Part shown: positions 1 to 9,311 of the stretch, piece by piece
How positions within the stretch are numbered: position 1 is the stretch's first letter
How the letters are laid out: every line of letters begins with the position of its first letter
Assembly: GCF_014779715.1 (NCBI RefSeq)
Contig: NZ_JACXYU010000012.1
Coordinates: 88,108 to 152,107 of the forward strand
Length of the DNA stretch: 64,000 nucleotides
DNA from: Streptomyces chumphonensis
GTDB taxonomy: Bacteria; Actinomycetota; Actinomycetes; Streptomycetales; Streptomycetaceae
Reading direction: 5' to 3'
Notes under the pieces: model-generated
What the model was told of the DNA's origin: nothing
The model's database searches: none
The model's input: only the letters and a program-made list of their open reading frames with translations
Translations under genes and position numbers: made by a program

Positions 1-225
1 CGGCTGCGCCTGGCCACCCTCACCGTGGGCCACGACCGCGCGGGCCGACTGGAGAACGACCTGCGGGCCGCCGGCCACCGCGTGCGGGACGTCCACTACG
101 GCGCGCGCGTCACCTTCGAGGTCGGACTGCCCGCCGCAGACGTCGACACCTTCAGCGCCTGGCTGGCCGACGCCACGGCCGGGACGGCCCGGCTGGACCT
201 GCACGGAGACGGCTACGACGTCTGA
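1..225 (+). CDS. YigZ/IMPACT family protein, C-terminal part (cut by window edge)
   Basis: Only the last 74 codons are present; the reading frame is open to base 1. The visible part resembles the small C-terminal ferredoxin-like domain (DUF1949) that follows the catalytic-like N-terminal domain in YigZ/IMPACT proteins. Their biochemical role is poorly defined; in eukaryotes IMPACT is linked to control of the GCN2 kinase. The gene lies just upstream of sbcD on the same strand, an arrangement I recall from other Streptomyces. The family call rests on this short domain plus context, because the diagnostic N-terminal domain is outside the window. Confidence 0.6.
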   Translation, partial: RLRLATLTVGHDRAGRLENDLRAAGHRVRDVHYGARVTFEVGLPAADVDTFSAWLADATAGTARLDLHGDGYDV

Positions 226-323
226 CCGGGCGTCCGGCCGACCACCCGGCCCCGCCGTCCCCGGGAGCCGGGACCCGCCGCCCGGCGCCCGGCTGTCAGT
301 ACGGGGGCTTAGGGTCGGTGGCC

Positions 324-1496
324 ATGCGACTGCTGCACACCTCCGACTGGCATCTGGGCCGCGGCCTGCACCGCGTCGCGCTCCTGGAGGCCCAGACCGC
401 CTTCGTCGAGCACCTGGTCACCACGGTGCGCGAGCAGCACGTCGACGCCGTCCTCGTCGCCGGTGACGTCTACGACCGCGCGGTGCCGCCGCTCGGCGCG
501 GTGGCCCTCTTCGACGAGACGCTCAACCGGCTGGCCGCCCTCGGGGTGCCCACCGTGATGATCTCCGGCAACCACGACTCGGCGCGCCGACTGGGCGTCG
601 GCGCCGGGCTGCTCGCCCGCGCCGGGGTCCACCTGCGGACCGACGTCGCCGGCTGCGCGAGTCCCGTCGTGCTGGACGACGCCCACGGCCCGGTGGCGTT
701 CTACGGCCTGCCCTACCTCGAACCGGCGCTCGTGCGCGGCAGCCTGGGCGCCGAGCACACGACCCACGCCGCCGTGCTGGACGCCGCCATGGGCAGGGTC
801 CGCGCCGATCTCGCCACCCGCCCCGAGGGCACCCGCTCCGTCGTGCTCGCCCACGCCTTCGTGACCGGCGGTCAGGGCTGCGACAGCGAACGGGACATCA
901 CCGTCGGGGGAGTGGCGTCCGTGCCCGCCGCCGTCTTCGAAGGCGTCGACTACGTGGCACTGGGCCACCTGCACCGGTGCCAGACCCTCACTCCCCGGCT
1001 GCGCTACTCGGGTTCGCCCCTCGCCTACTCCTTCTCCGAGGCCGACCACCGCAAGTCGATGTGGCTCGTCGACCTCGACGGCGCGGGCGACGTGAGCGCC
1101 GAACGCCTCGACTGCCCCGTGCCCCGGCCGCTCGCCCGGCTGCGGGGACACCTCACCGACCTGCTGTCCGACGCGAGCCTGGACCGGCACACCGGTTCCT
1201 GGGTGGAGGCCACCCTCACCGACCCCGTCCGCCCCGCCGAGCCGATGGCCCGTCTCGCCGAGCGCTTCCCGCACGTCCTCAGCCTCGTGTTCGACCCGCA
1301 GGAGACCGCGCAGGGGCCGGTCCGCAGCTACGCCCAGCGGCTGCGGGGCCGCAGTGACCGGGAGATCGCCGAGGACTTCGTCGGCCACGTCCGTGCCGGG
1401 CGCGGCCCCTCCGCGGCCGAACGGACGGTGCTGCGCGAAGCGTTCGACAGCGTCCGCGTCACCGACGCCCAGACCGAGAAGGACCCGATCCGTTGA
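324..1496 (+). CDS. sbcD: Exonuclease SbcCD subunit D
   Basis: Mre11-like nuclease subunit of the SbcCD complex, which opens hairpins and processes DNA ends. The protein is 390 aa. The metallophosphoesterase motifs appear in order: HTSDWHLGR at the N-terminus (D8, H10), GDVYD near residue 50, GNHDS near 85, LAHAF near 175 and ALGHLHRC near 212. The C-terminal third is the usual capping and SbcC-binding region. I chose the ATG at 324 because the protein then begins MRLLHTSDWH as in homologues; a GTG two codons upstream (318) is possible. The stop overlaps the TTG start of sbcC by 4 nt, so the two subunits are translationally coupled. Confidence 0.95.
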   Translation: MRLLHTSDWHLGRGLHRVALLEAQTAFVEHLVTTVREQHVDAVLVAGDVYDRAVPPLGAVALFDETLNRLAALGVPTVMISGNHDSARRLGVGAGLLARAGVHLRTDVAGCASPVVLDDAHGPVAFYGLPYLEPALVRGSLGAEHTTHAAVLDAAMGRVRADLATRPEGTRSVVLAHAFVTGGQGCDSERDITVGGVASVPAAVFEGVDYVALGHLHRCQTLTPRLRYSGSPLAYSFSEADHRKSMWLVDLDGAGDVSAERLDCPVPRPLARLRGHLTDLLSDASLDRHTGSWVEATLTDPVRPAEPMARLAERFPHVLSLVFDPQETAQGPVRSYAQRLRGRSDREIAEDFVGHVRAGRGPSAAERTVLREAFDSVRVTDAQTEKDPIR

Positions 1497-4400
1497 GGCT
1501 GCACCGGCTGACCGTCACCGCCTTCGGTCCCTTCGCCGGCACCCATCACGTCGACTTCGACGCGCTCTGCGGCGCCGGGCTCTTCCTCCTGCACGGGGCG
1601 ACCGGCGCGGGCAAGACCTCGGTGCTCGACGCCGTCTGCTACGCGCTCTACGGAGGAGTCCCCGGCGCCCGGCAGACGCAGGGCCACGGCGGGCTGCGCA
1701 GCAGCCACGCACCGGCCGGTACGCCCACCGAGGTCACACTGGAGTTCACGGTGGGGGAACGCCGGCTGCGGACGACCCGGCGCCCCGAACACCGCCGCCG
1801 CAAGCACCGGGGCGAGGGCTTCACCACCGACAAGGCCCTCTCGCTGCTGCACGAGCACGACGCGGCCACCGGCCGGTGGCGCGCGCTCAGCCGATCCCAC
1901 CAGGAGATCGGCAAGGAGATCGTCGAGTCGCTCGGCATGAGCCGCGAGCAGTTCTGCCAGGTCGTGCTGTTGCCCCAGGGCGACTTCGCCCACTTCCTGC
2001 GCGCCAGGGCCGACGAGCGCGGTGCACTGCTCGGCCGGCTCTTCGACACCGGCCGCTTCCGCGCCGTCGAGGCCCACCTCGCGGAGCGGCGGACCACCGC
2101 CCAGCAGCGCTTGCGGGAAGCCGACGCGACGCTGTTGGCCCTCGCCCACCGCATGGCGCAGGTGGCCGAGGGGAACGGCACCGACGAGCCGCTTCCCGCC
2201 CTGGCACCGGGGGACGAGGGCCTCGCCGGGACCGTGCTCGCCTGGGCGGCCCTCGCCCGCGGCACCGCGCGCGAGCGGCTCACCGGCACCGAGCTGGCTC
2301 TCCGGGCGGCCGAGCGCCACCACCAGGCGGCCCAGGAGCGGCTGGCCGCCGCCGAGGAGCTGGCGCGCCTCCAGGAACGCCACCGCAGGGCTCGCGGCCG
2401 GGCCGAGGAACTGGCCCGGCAGGCGCCCGAGCGCGACGCCGTGCGGCAGCGGGTCGAACGCGCCCGCAGCGCCGAGTCCGTCCTGCCCGCGCTGGCCGCC
2501 CGCCGCACCGCCGAGGCCGAGCACCACCGTTCGGCGCGGGCCGAGGACGAAGCCCGCGCCCGGTTGCCTGAACCGTTCCGCCAGGCCACGGCCGAGCACC
2601 TCACCGCGAGCGAACGCCGCACCCGTCAGCAGCTCGGCGCCCTGGAGGCGGCCCGCCGGGCCGAAGCCCGCGCCGAGACGCTCGGCCGCGAGCTGAACGG
2701 CCTGGACCGGGACGCCGTCCACGACGAGGCCGTGGCCCGCGAGGCCGAGGAATGGCTGGCTGTCTGGCCCGCCCGGCAGACCGCCCACCAGCGGCGCGTC
2801 GACGACGCCCAGGCGGCGGCCACCCGCGCCGAACAACTCGGCGCCCGGCTCGAACCCGCCCGCCGACGCCTGGACGCGGCCCGTACCCGCGACCGGCTGG
2901 TCGCCGAGCTCACCGGAGCCACCGAGCGGGCGCGGCACGCCGCGGACGCCGCGGCCGACGCCCGGCAGCGGTGGCTCGACCTCCGCGAGCGCCGGCTCGC
3001 GGGCATCGCCGCCGAACTGGCCCTCGCTCTGCGGCCCGGCGCCCCCTGCGCCGTCTGCGGCTGCGCGGAGCACCCCGCGCCCGCCGGGCCCACCGCCGAC
3101 CACGTGGACGCGGCCGCCGAGGACGCGGCACTGGCGGATCACCAGAGAGCCGAGGCCGCACGGGAGGAGGCCGCACAGGCTCGGCAGGCCGTCGAGGAAG
3201 CCCTCCGCCACGCGCGTACGGAGTCCGGCGAGGACACGGTGAAGGACTGCGCCGCGCTCCTGGCCGGCCTGGAGGCCGACATCGGGACCGCACGCCGCGA
3301 GGCCGCCCAGGCGCACATTCTGCGCGAACGGCTCGACCAGGCCGAACGTGAGCACGAGCGCCGACTCGCCGAAGGCCATGAGGCCGCCCGGCGCACCGCG
3401 GCCCGCACCTCCCGCCGGGAGGCACTCCAGCACGAACTGCGCTCGCAACGGGACGCGGTGCGGCAGGCACGCGGGGACGCCCCGAGCGTGGCCGACCGCG
3501 CCGCCCGCCTGGCGGGACTCGCCGGAACGCTCGCCGAGGCCGCCGAGGCCGCCCGCCGGGCCGACGCAGCCGCGCGTCACCTGAAACAGGCCGACGCCGC
3601 GCTGGACGACGCCGCGTGGCGGGCCGGTTTCCCCGCGCCACAGGCCGCGGCGGACGCGGTCGTGGAGGCGGATGCCGCCCGCGCCCTGCGACGCAGGCTG
3701 GACGACTGGCAGACGGAGGAGGCCACCTGCGCCGCCGAACTGGCCGACCCGGCCGTCGGGGCCGCCGCGCGTGAGGACCCCGCCGACGTGGCCGCGGCCC
3801 GCCGGGCCGCCGAGGCCGCCGCCGACCGGCGCCGCGCCGCTGACGCCGCCGCCTCGGCCGCCCGCTCCCGCGCGACCGACCTCGACCGGCTCTCCGCGCG
3901 GGCCACCGAGGCCGTACGGGCGCTCGGACCGCGTCGGGCCGAGCACGAACGCGTCACCCGCCTCGCGGGTCTGGCCGCCGGCACCTCCGCCGAGAACGAA
4001 CGGCGGATGCGCCTGGAGACCTACGTCCTCGCCGCGCGCCTCGAACAGGTCGCCGCGGCCGCCAGCTCCCGGCTGCACCGCATGTCGTCCGGCCGGTACA
4101 CGCTGCTGCACTCCGACGACCGCGCCGGACGCGGCGCGCGCTCCGGGCTGGGGCTGCACGTCGTCGACGCGTGGACCGGACAGGAACGGGACACGGCCAG
4201 CCTCTCCGGAGGTGAGACGTTCTTCGCCTCTCTGGCGCTGGCGCTGGGCCTCGCCGACGTCGTCGGCGACGAGGCGGGGGGCACCCGGCTGGACACGCTC
4301 TTCATCGACGAGGGCTTCGGCAGCCTCGACGAGCAGACGCTGGACGAGGTGCTGGAGGTCCTGGACTCGCTGCGCGAACGCGACCGCTGCGTGGGCATCG

Positions 4401-4519
4401 TCAGCCACGTGGCGGACCTCCGGACGCGTGTCCCCGCCCAGTTGGAGGTCGTCAAGCGCCGCTCCGGTTCGGTCCTGCGGCATCACGCCGACGGCAGCGG
4501 GCCACCGGTCGGCGGCTGA
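1493..4519 (+). CDS. sbcC: Exonuclease SbcCD subunit C (SMC-like ATPase)
   Basis: Rad50-like ATPase partner of SbcD. The protein is 1008 aa. The N-terminal ATPase lobe has the Walker A motif GATGAGKT at residues 35-42. Two very long Ala/Arg/Glu-rich coiled-coil arms follow, broken near the middle by a zinc hook (CAVC, C519 and C522). The C-terminal lobe has the ABC signature LSGGETF and the Walker B stretch DTLFIDEGFGSLDE. The start is a TTG at 1493 whose last two bases lie in the sbcD stop codon. The large open frames on the opposite strand through this gene are composition shadows. It ends convergent to the next gene, with about 50 bp between them. Confidence 0.95.
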   Translation: MRLHRLTVTAFGPFAGTHHVDFDALCGAGLFLLHGATGAGKTSVLDAVCYALYGGVPGARQTQGHGGLRSSHAPAGTPTEVTLEFTVGERRLRTTRRPEHRRRKHRGEGFTTDKALSLLHEHDAATGRWRALSRSHQEIGKEIVESLGMSREQFCQVVLLPQGDFAHFLRARADERGALLGRLFDTGRFRAVEAHLAERRTTAQQRLREADATLLALAHRMAQVAEGNGTDEPLPALAPGDEGLAGTVLAWAALARGTARERLTGTELALRAAERHHQAAQERLAAAEELARLQERHRRARGRAEELARQAPERDAVRQRVERARSAESVLPALAARRTAEAEHHRSARAEDEARARLPEPFRQATAEHLTASERRTRQQLGALEAARRAEARAETLGRELNGLDRDAVHDEAVAREAEEWLAVWPARQTAHQRRVDDAQAAATRAEQLGARLEPARRRLDAARTRDRLVAELTGATERARHAADAAADARQRWLDLRERRLAGIAAELALALRPGAPCAVCGCAEHPAPAGPTADHVDAAAEDAALADHQRAEAAREEAAQARQAVEEALRHARTESGEDTVKDCAALLAGLEADIGTARREAAQAHILRERLDQAEREHERRLAEGHEAARRTAARTSRREALQHELRSQRDAVRQARGDAPSVADRAARLAGLAGTLAEAAEAARRADAAARHLKQADAALDDAAWRAGFPAPQAAADAVVEADAARALRRRLDDWQTEEATCAAELADPAVGAAAREDPADVAAARRAAEAAADRRRAADAAASAARSRATDLDRLSARATEAVRALGPRRAEHERVTRLAGLAAGTSAENERRMRLETYVLAARLEQVAAAASSRLHRMSSGRYTLLHSDDRAGRGARSGLGLHVVDAWTGQERDTASLSGGETFFASLALALGLADVVGDEAGGTRLDTLFIDEGFGSLDEQTLDEVLEVLDSLRERDRCVGIVSHVADLRTRVPAQLEVVKRRSGSVLRHHADGSGPPVGG

Positions 4520-4568
4520 CCCGCGGGCGCGGACGGCCGTACCCGGGCACGCCGGAGCGCCGACCGGG

Positions 4569-6263
4569 TCACAGCCGGGCCAGCTCCACCGCCAGGTCGT
4601 CCAGCCCCAGGGATCCCTGGCTCAGCGCGGCCATGTGCCAGGCCTTCGCGTCGAAGGCCGATCCCGCGCGGGCGCGCGCCGCGTCCCGGCCGGCCAGCCA
4701 CACCCGCTCGCCGAGCTTGTAGCCGATCGCCTGCCCGGGCAGCCCGAGGTACCGCACCAGCTCGCTCTCCACCGACTCCTCGTGCTGTCCGGTGTGCCGG
4801 GCGAAGAACTCCTGCGCCGACGCCGGGGTCCAGACCTCGCCGGGCCGGAACGGGGAGTCGTCGGGAATGCGCATCTCCAGGTGCATGCCGATGTCGATGA
4901 TCACTCGGATCGCCCGCATCATCTGGGCGTCGAGGTAGCCCAGCCGACGCTCCGGGTCCGCCAGGAAGCCCAGTTCGTCCATCAGCCGTTCCGCGTACAG
5001 CGCCCACCCCTCGGCGTTCGCGCTCACCATGCCCACCGTCGTCTGGTAGCGGGAGAGGTGCTCGGCCCGGTGCACCCACTGCGCCAGCTGGAGGTGGTGT
5101 CCCGGCACTCCTTCGTGGTACCAGGTGCTCACGAGGTCGAACACGGGGAAGCGGTCGTGCCCCAGGGTCGGGAGCCAGGTCCGTCCGGGACGACTGAAGT
5201 CCAGGGAGGGCGAGGTGTAGTAGGGCGCAGCGGCCCCTCCGGGTGGGGCGATCATGGACTCCACGCGCCGGACGGGATCGGCCAGTTCGAAGTGCGTGCC
5301 GTCCAGGGCGTCGATGGCCTCGTCCATCAGGTCCTGCAGCCACCGGCGCGTCGTCTCGACGCCCTCGATCACCTGCCCGTGGGTGCGCAGGTGCCGCATG
5401 ACCGCCCACGGGTCGGACGCGTCCGGGGCGATCCGGACGGCCTCCTTGCGCAGCTCCGCGTGCAGGCGGTGGAACTCCGACCAGCCGTAGGCGTAGGCCT
5501 CCTCCAGGTCCAGGTCGGTCCCGTTCCAGTAGCGTGCCCAGCGGGCGTACCGCTCTCGTCCGACGACGTCGGGAGCGTCGGCCACCGCGGGCCCGTAGTC
5601 GTCCGCGAGCCAGCCGCGCAGCTCCGCCAGCGCTCCGGTGGCGGCCCTGGCCGCCGCGTCGAGCTCACCGCTCAGGGATTGCGGACCCCGCGCGGCGAAC
5701 GCCCCGAACCACCCACCGGAACCCGCCGTGCCGACCCACTCGGCCAGCTGGCCGACGACGGTGGTGACTTGACGCGGGCCGCCCGGCAACCCCGCCGCCA
5801 GTCCGGCGGCCAAGGACTCCCGGTACCCCGCCAGGGCCTCCGGAACGGCCCGCAACCGCTGGGCGACCGCGGCCCAGTCCTCCTCGTTCTCCGTCGGCAT
5901 GATCGTGAAGGCCATGCGGGTCAGCTGCAACGGTGAGCTGAGGTTGCCCACCGCCCGCAGCGGCTCGCCCGCCTCTCGTACGGCCAGCTCGGCCGTGAGC
6001 CGTTCCCGGAGCAGCCGGGCACACCGCCCCTCCGCCGCGTCGGCGGCCTCCGGCAGGTCCGCGGCGTCGGCCAGCGAGGCGAGCGTCGAGCGCTGGAGGT
6101 CGGCGAGGGCCCGGCCGCCGTCGGGGGAGAAGTCCGGGAGCCGCCCGGCGGCCTCGCGTACTCCCAGCTCCGTGCCGACGACGGGGTCGAGCTGAACGAG
6201 GGCGTCGACGTAGGCGTCGGCGATCTGACGGGGGAGCGGGGCGGTACGCGTGGTCTCGGACAT
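4569..6263 (-). CDS. DUF885 family protein (putative zinc peptidase)
   Basis: A 564-aa protein of the DUF885 family, which resembles gluzincin metallopeptidases and dipeptidyl carboxypeptidase-like enzymes. The expected metal site is the HEGVPGHHLQ segment in the C-terminal half, followed about 40 residues later by the N-A-E-G-W-A-L-Y-A-E stretch that supplies the third ligand in such enzymes. There is no signal peptide, so it is probably cytoplasmic. The start at 6263 (MSETTRTAP) fits homologues; an ATG three codons upstream at 6272 is an alternative. Substrate is unknown. It is transcribed alone and converges on sbcC. Confidence 0.85.
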   Translation of the reverse strand: MSETTRTAPLPRQIADAYVDALVQLDPVVGTELGVREAAGRLPDFSPDGGRALADLQRSTLASLADAADLPEAADAAEGRCARLLRERLTAELAVREAGEPLRAVGNLSSPLQLTRMAFTIMPTENEEDWAAVAQRLRAVPEALAGYRESLAAGLAAGLPGGPRQVTTVVGQLAEWVGTAGSGGWFGAFAARGPQSLSGELDAAARAATGALAELRGWLADDYGPAVADAPDVVGRERYARWARYWNGTDLDLEEAYAYGWSEFHRLHAELRKEAVRIAPDASDPWAVMRHLRTHGQVIEGVETTRRWLQDLMDEAIDALDGTHFELADPVRRVESMIAPPGGAAAPYYTSPSLDFSRPGRTWLPTLGHDRFPVFDLVSTWYHEGVPGHHLQLAQWVHRAEHLSRYQTTVGMVSANAEGWALYAERLMDELGFLADPERRLGYLDAQMMRAIRVIIDIGMHLEMRIPDDSPFRPGEVWTPASAQEFFARHTGQHEESVESELVRYLGLPGQAIGYKLGERVWLAGRDAARARAGSAFDAKAWHMAALSQGSLGLDDLAVELARL

Positions 6264-6341
6264 GCGCCCCATCCTCGTACGGAACGTTCCGCTCCGTCAC
6301 CAGGTTCACGGGCCGATCCGGCCGCCGGTGTCCGGCGGCGC

Positions 6342-6839
6342 TCAGCCCGCCGGGCCGGGCCCGGGCTCCTGCGGCGGGAGCAGCGGCCCGCAGGACCAGT
6401 GCTGGAAGATCAGACGCGTCTCCACCCGGGCCACCTCCTTGCGCGAGGTGAACTCGTCGAGCACGAGGCGCTGGAGGTCGGCCGTGCCGGTGACGGCCAC
6501 GTGCACCAGGTAGTCGTCGGGCCCGGTCAGGTGGAACAGGGAACGGGACTCGGGCAGGGCACGGACACGCTCCACGAAGGGGTCGATGAGGTCCCTGCGG
6601 TGCGGACGCACCTGCACCAGCAGGAGCGCCTCGACCGAGCGGCCGAGCTTCGCCGGGTCCAGACGCAGTTCGTGGCCCAGGATCAGACCGCTCCGCCGCA
6701 GTCGCGTCACCCGGTCCAGGCAGGTCGACGGGGCGAGTCCCACGGCGGCGGCGAGATCGCGGTACGTCGTCCGGGCATCGTTCTGAAGGAGCCGCAGAAT
6801 CTCCAGATCGACCGGATCTAGTCGCACGGATTCGGTCAT
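6342..6839 (-). CDS. Lrp/AsnC family transcriptional regulator
   Basis: 165 aa. The N-terminal half is an AsnC-type winged helix, with the typical opening LDPVDLEILRLLQNDART and the helix-turn-helix near residues 22-45. The C-terminal half is a RAM/AsnC effector domain with the conserved G-x-D-D-Y segment (TGPDDYLVHV). It is divergent from a PLP-dependent sulfur amino acid enzyme with only 59 bp between the start codons, so that gene is the likely target, with an amino acid as effector. Family assignment is firm; target and effector are inferred from position. Confidence 0.92.
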   Translation of the reverse strand: MTESVRLDPVDLEILRLLQNDARTTYRDLAAAVGLAPSTCLDRVTRLRRSGLILGHELRLDPAKLGRSVEALLLVQVRPHRRDLIDPFVERVRALPESRSLFHLTGPDDYLVHVAVTGTADLQRLVLDEFTSRKEVARVETRLIFQHWSCGPLLPPQEPGPGPAG

Positions 6840-6866
6840 CGGCCGAACGTAGCACGGTGCCTTTCC

Positions 6867-6882
6867 GCTACGGACCGGTAGC
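6867..6882. promoter_or_regulatory. Inverted repeat between lrp-type gene and PLP lyase
   Basis: GCTAC (6867-6871) and GTAGC (6878-6882) form an inverted repeat with a 6-nt spacer; another GTAGC lies at 6849-6853. Lrp-type regulators often bind several such half-sites in the shared promoter of a divergent pair. Function is inferred from symmetry and position only. Confidence 0.35.
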
Positions 6883-6898
6883 TGTTCAGCATGCACGC

Positions 6899-8113
6899 AT
6901 GGACACGACACCTTCCGCGTCGGGCACCCCCGACGCCCAGGCCCCCTACCGCACCACCGGGGCCCTGGCCACGCACGCCGTGCACGCCGGGCGCGAGGAC
7001 CTCGCCGCCCTCGGCCTGCACGCCGCTCCGCTGGACCTGTCCACGACCTACCCCAGCTCCGACAGCCGGGGCGAGGGCCTGCGGCTGGACGAGTTCGCGG
7101 CCACCGGGGCGCAGCTGGAGGGTCCGCCCGTGTACGCCCGGCTGGACAACCCCACCGTCGGCCGTTTCGAGCAGGCACTCGCCCGGCTTGAGGGCACCGA
7201 GTCGGCCGTCGCCTTCGCCAGTGGCATGGCCGCCCTCACGGCGGTCCTGCTGGCCCGTTCGGCCGCCGGACTGCGCCACGTCGTCGCCGTCCGGCCGCTG
7301 TACGGCTGCAGCGACCACCTGCTGAGCGGCGGACTGCTGGGCACCGAGGTCACCTGGACCGACCCGGAGGGCATCGCCGACGCCGTCCGCCCCGACACCG
7401 CGCTGGTCATGGTGGAGACCCCCGCCAATCCCACGCTGGCCGAAGTGGACCTCGACGCGGTCGCACGCGCCTGCGGCCGGGTGCCGCTGCTCGTCGACAA
7501 CACCTTCGCCACCCCCGTGCTCCAGCGCCCCCGGGAGCACGGGGCCCGGTTCGTGCTGCACAGCGCGACGAAGTACCTGGGCGGGCACGGGGACGTCCTC
7601 GGCGGCGTCGTCGCCTGCGACGAGGAGTTCGCCCGTGACCTGCGCCGCATCCGCTTCGCCACCGGCGGGGTGCTGCACCCGCTGGCGGGCTATCTGCTGC
7701 TGCGCGGGCTGTCCACCCTGCCCGTGCGGGTCAAGGAGCAGTCGGCGACGGCCGCGGAACTGGTGCGCCGCCTGGCCGCCGATCCCCGGGTGACGGCCGT
7801 GCACTACCCCCGGCTGGGCGGCGCGATGGTGGCCTTCGAGGTACGCGACGATCCGCACGAGGTGATCTCCGGCGTACGTCTCATCACCCCGGCCGTCAGC
7901 CTCGGCAGCGTCGACACGCTCATCCAGCACCCCGGATCGATCAGCCACCGCATCGTGGCGGCCGGGGACCGTGCGGCCGGTGGGATCAGCGAGAAGCTCC
8001 TGCGCATGTCCGTGGGCCTGGAGGACGTCGAGGACCTGTGGCAGGACCTCGACCTCGCGCTCAGCGGCCTTCGGCCCCGGCCGGAGCCGCGACGGGAGAC
8101 AGCGGTGCGCTGA
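6899..8113 (+). CDS. PLP-dependent trans-sulfuration enzyme (Cys/Met metabolism family)
   Basis: 404-aa fold-type I PLP enzyme of the Cys/Met metabolism family (cystathionine gamma-synthase/lyase, methionine gamma-lyase). Visible landmarks are YARLDNPTVGRFE, the substrate-binding tyrosine loop, LLVDNTFATPVLQRP, and the PLP lysine in HSATKYLGGHGD. The C-terminal domain has PAVSLGSVDTLIQHP and ends with a normal family tail. Sequence alone does not separate lyase from synthase; the divergent Lrp regulator favours a catabolic amino acid lyase such as methionine gamma-lyase. The ATG at 6899 was preferred over upstream in-frame codons because family similarity begins just after it. The last 53 bp overlap the convergent GNAT gene. 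Confidence 0.85.
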   Translation: MDTTPSASGTPDAQAPYRTTGALATHAVHAGREDLAALGLHAAPLDLSTTYPSSDSRGEGLRLDEFAATGAQLEGPPVYARLDNPTVGRFEQALARLEGTESAVAFASGMAALTAVLLARSAAGLRHVVAVRPLYGCSDHLLSGGLLGTEVTWTDPEGIADAVRPDTALVMVETPANPTLAEVDLDAVARACGRVPLLVDNTFATPVLQRPREHGARFVLHSATKYLGGHGDVLGGVVACDEEFARDLRRIRFATGGVLHPLAGYLLLRGLSTLPVRVKEQSATAAELVRRLAADPRVTAVHYPRLGGAMVAFEVRDDPHEVISGVRLITPAVSLGSVDTLIQHPGSISHRIVAAGDRAAGGISEKLLRMSVGLEDVEDLWQDLDLALSGLRPRPEPRRETAVR

Positions 8114-9311
8114 TCACCATGGTGCCCTCCTCGATCTGGTAGTCCAGCGGCAGGCCGAGACCGCGCATGGCGGCGACCATGCCGGTGTTGGCCGACCGGG
8201 TCACGGCGTAGACGCTCTCGTACCCCGCCTCGACCGCCATCCGCACCAAACGGCCGAGCAGCTCGCCGCCGATCCCGCGGTGCTGCCAGTCGTCCTCGAC
8301 GAGGAGGGCCACCTCGGCCTCGTCGCCGTCCCACAGCAGGTGTCCGAGCGCCACGAGCCGCCCGGAGGCCGTCTCCACCGCGAGGGTCCGACCGAAACGG
8401 GGCGACAGGAGGTGGGCCAGATAGCGGTCGGCGTCACGTACCGGTCCGTGGTAGCGCAGCCGCAGCGTGTCCTCCGAGCAGCGCTCGTGCATCGCCACCG
8501 CCGCCTCCAGGTCGCCGGTGTCGGCCCGGCGGACGGTGATGGCGTTGCCCTCGGGGAGGGTCAGGACGTCGCGGCGGCGCGGCACCCGCTGCCCGAGCCG
8601 CGCGTCGAGTTCCACCAGGGCCCGGGCACGCGCGAACTCGGTGGGGGTGAAGGGGAGCTGCGGTCGCTCCACCACGATGGCGCCGCCCGACGGGTCGGGC
8701 AGCCGCAGGACCGTCTCCTCCAGGACCCCTTCCGGCGGGACCGGTTCGCTCATCGGCTTCCCGCTCAGGGAGAGCGCCGGGACCGAGCGGATCGTGCAGC
8801 GGCCGAGCATCGCGCGCAGGGCCAGGGGGAGCTCGGCGGTGTCCAGCGCCGTGCGGGTGGCCACGGCCAGCACCCTGGTGGGCACGTCGACGAGTTCGTG
8901 GGCGTCCGCCCGCTCCAGCCAGGTGTCCCGTCCGCCGCCCGCCACCGCGAGGGCGAGGAGGCGGTTCTTCTCCAGCGCCGCCGGGGCACGGAGCATGAAC
9001 TCGTCCACGGTCGCCGACTCGCCCAAGGGATGCGTCTGCAGAGCCAGGATGTCGACCTCGGCCTCGGCGAGCGCGGCGCACAGGGCCGCGAGCGCCCCGG
9101 GACGCTCGGGAACCGTCGTCCGCATCCGCCACAGCACCGGCGGGGGCGCGCTCGGACGCGCGTCTCCCTCCGCCGCCGCGGCGGTGCCCGTATCCGGGCC
9201 CGCTCCGGGGGGCCGTACGCCCTGCCTTCGGCGGCGCGGCCACCACCCGGTGCGCCGGTGAGGCCCGCGCCAGGTGGCCGGGGCGGTGGGGACGTTCGAC
9301 GCTTCAGACAT
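8061..9311 (-). CDS. ACT domain-GNAT family N-acetyltransferase fusion
   Basis: 416 aa. After a low-complexity Pro/Arg N-terminus, an ACT-like amino-acid-binding domain lies at about residues 65-140 (it opens with MRTTVPERPGALAALCAALA). The C-terminal part (about residues 255-400) is a GNAT acetyltransferase with the acetyl-CoA-binding pattern HRGIGGELLGRLV. ACT-GNAT fusions suggest acetylation under amino acid control; some related actinobacterial enzymes acetylate protein lysines in that way. The start MSEASN at 9311 was chosen because upstream in-frame residues look non-coding. Its 3' end overlaps the convergent PLP-enzyme gene. The substrate is unknown. Confidence 0.82.
   Translation of the reverse strand: MSEASNVPTAPATWRGPHRRTGWWPRRRRQGVRPPGAGPDTGTAAAAEGDARPSAPPPVLWRMRTTVPERPGALAALCAALAEAEVDILALQTHPLGESATVDEFMLRAPAALEKNRLLALAVAGGGRDTWLERADAHELVDVPTRVLAVATRTALDTAELPLALRAMLGRCTIRSVPALSLSGKPMSEPVPPEGVLEETVLRLPDPSGGAIVVERPQLPFTPTEFARARALVELDARLGQRVPRRRDVLTLPEGNAITVRRADTGDLEAAVAMHERCSEDTLRLRYHGPVRDADRYLAHLLSPRFGRTLAVETASGRLVALGHLLWDGDEAEVALLVEDDWQHRGIGGELLGRLVRMAVEAGYESVYAVTRSANTGMVAAMRGLGLPLDYQIEEGTMVISAPLSPVAAPAGAEGR

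Noticed and set aside
1328..4486. Open frame of 1052 codons on the minus strand opposite sbcC
   Set aside because: Composition shadow of the high-GC sbcC gene; Gly/Arg/Pro-rich with no protein motifs.
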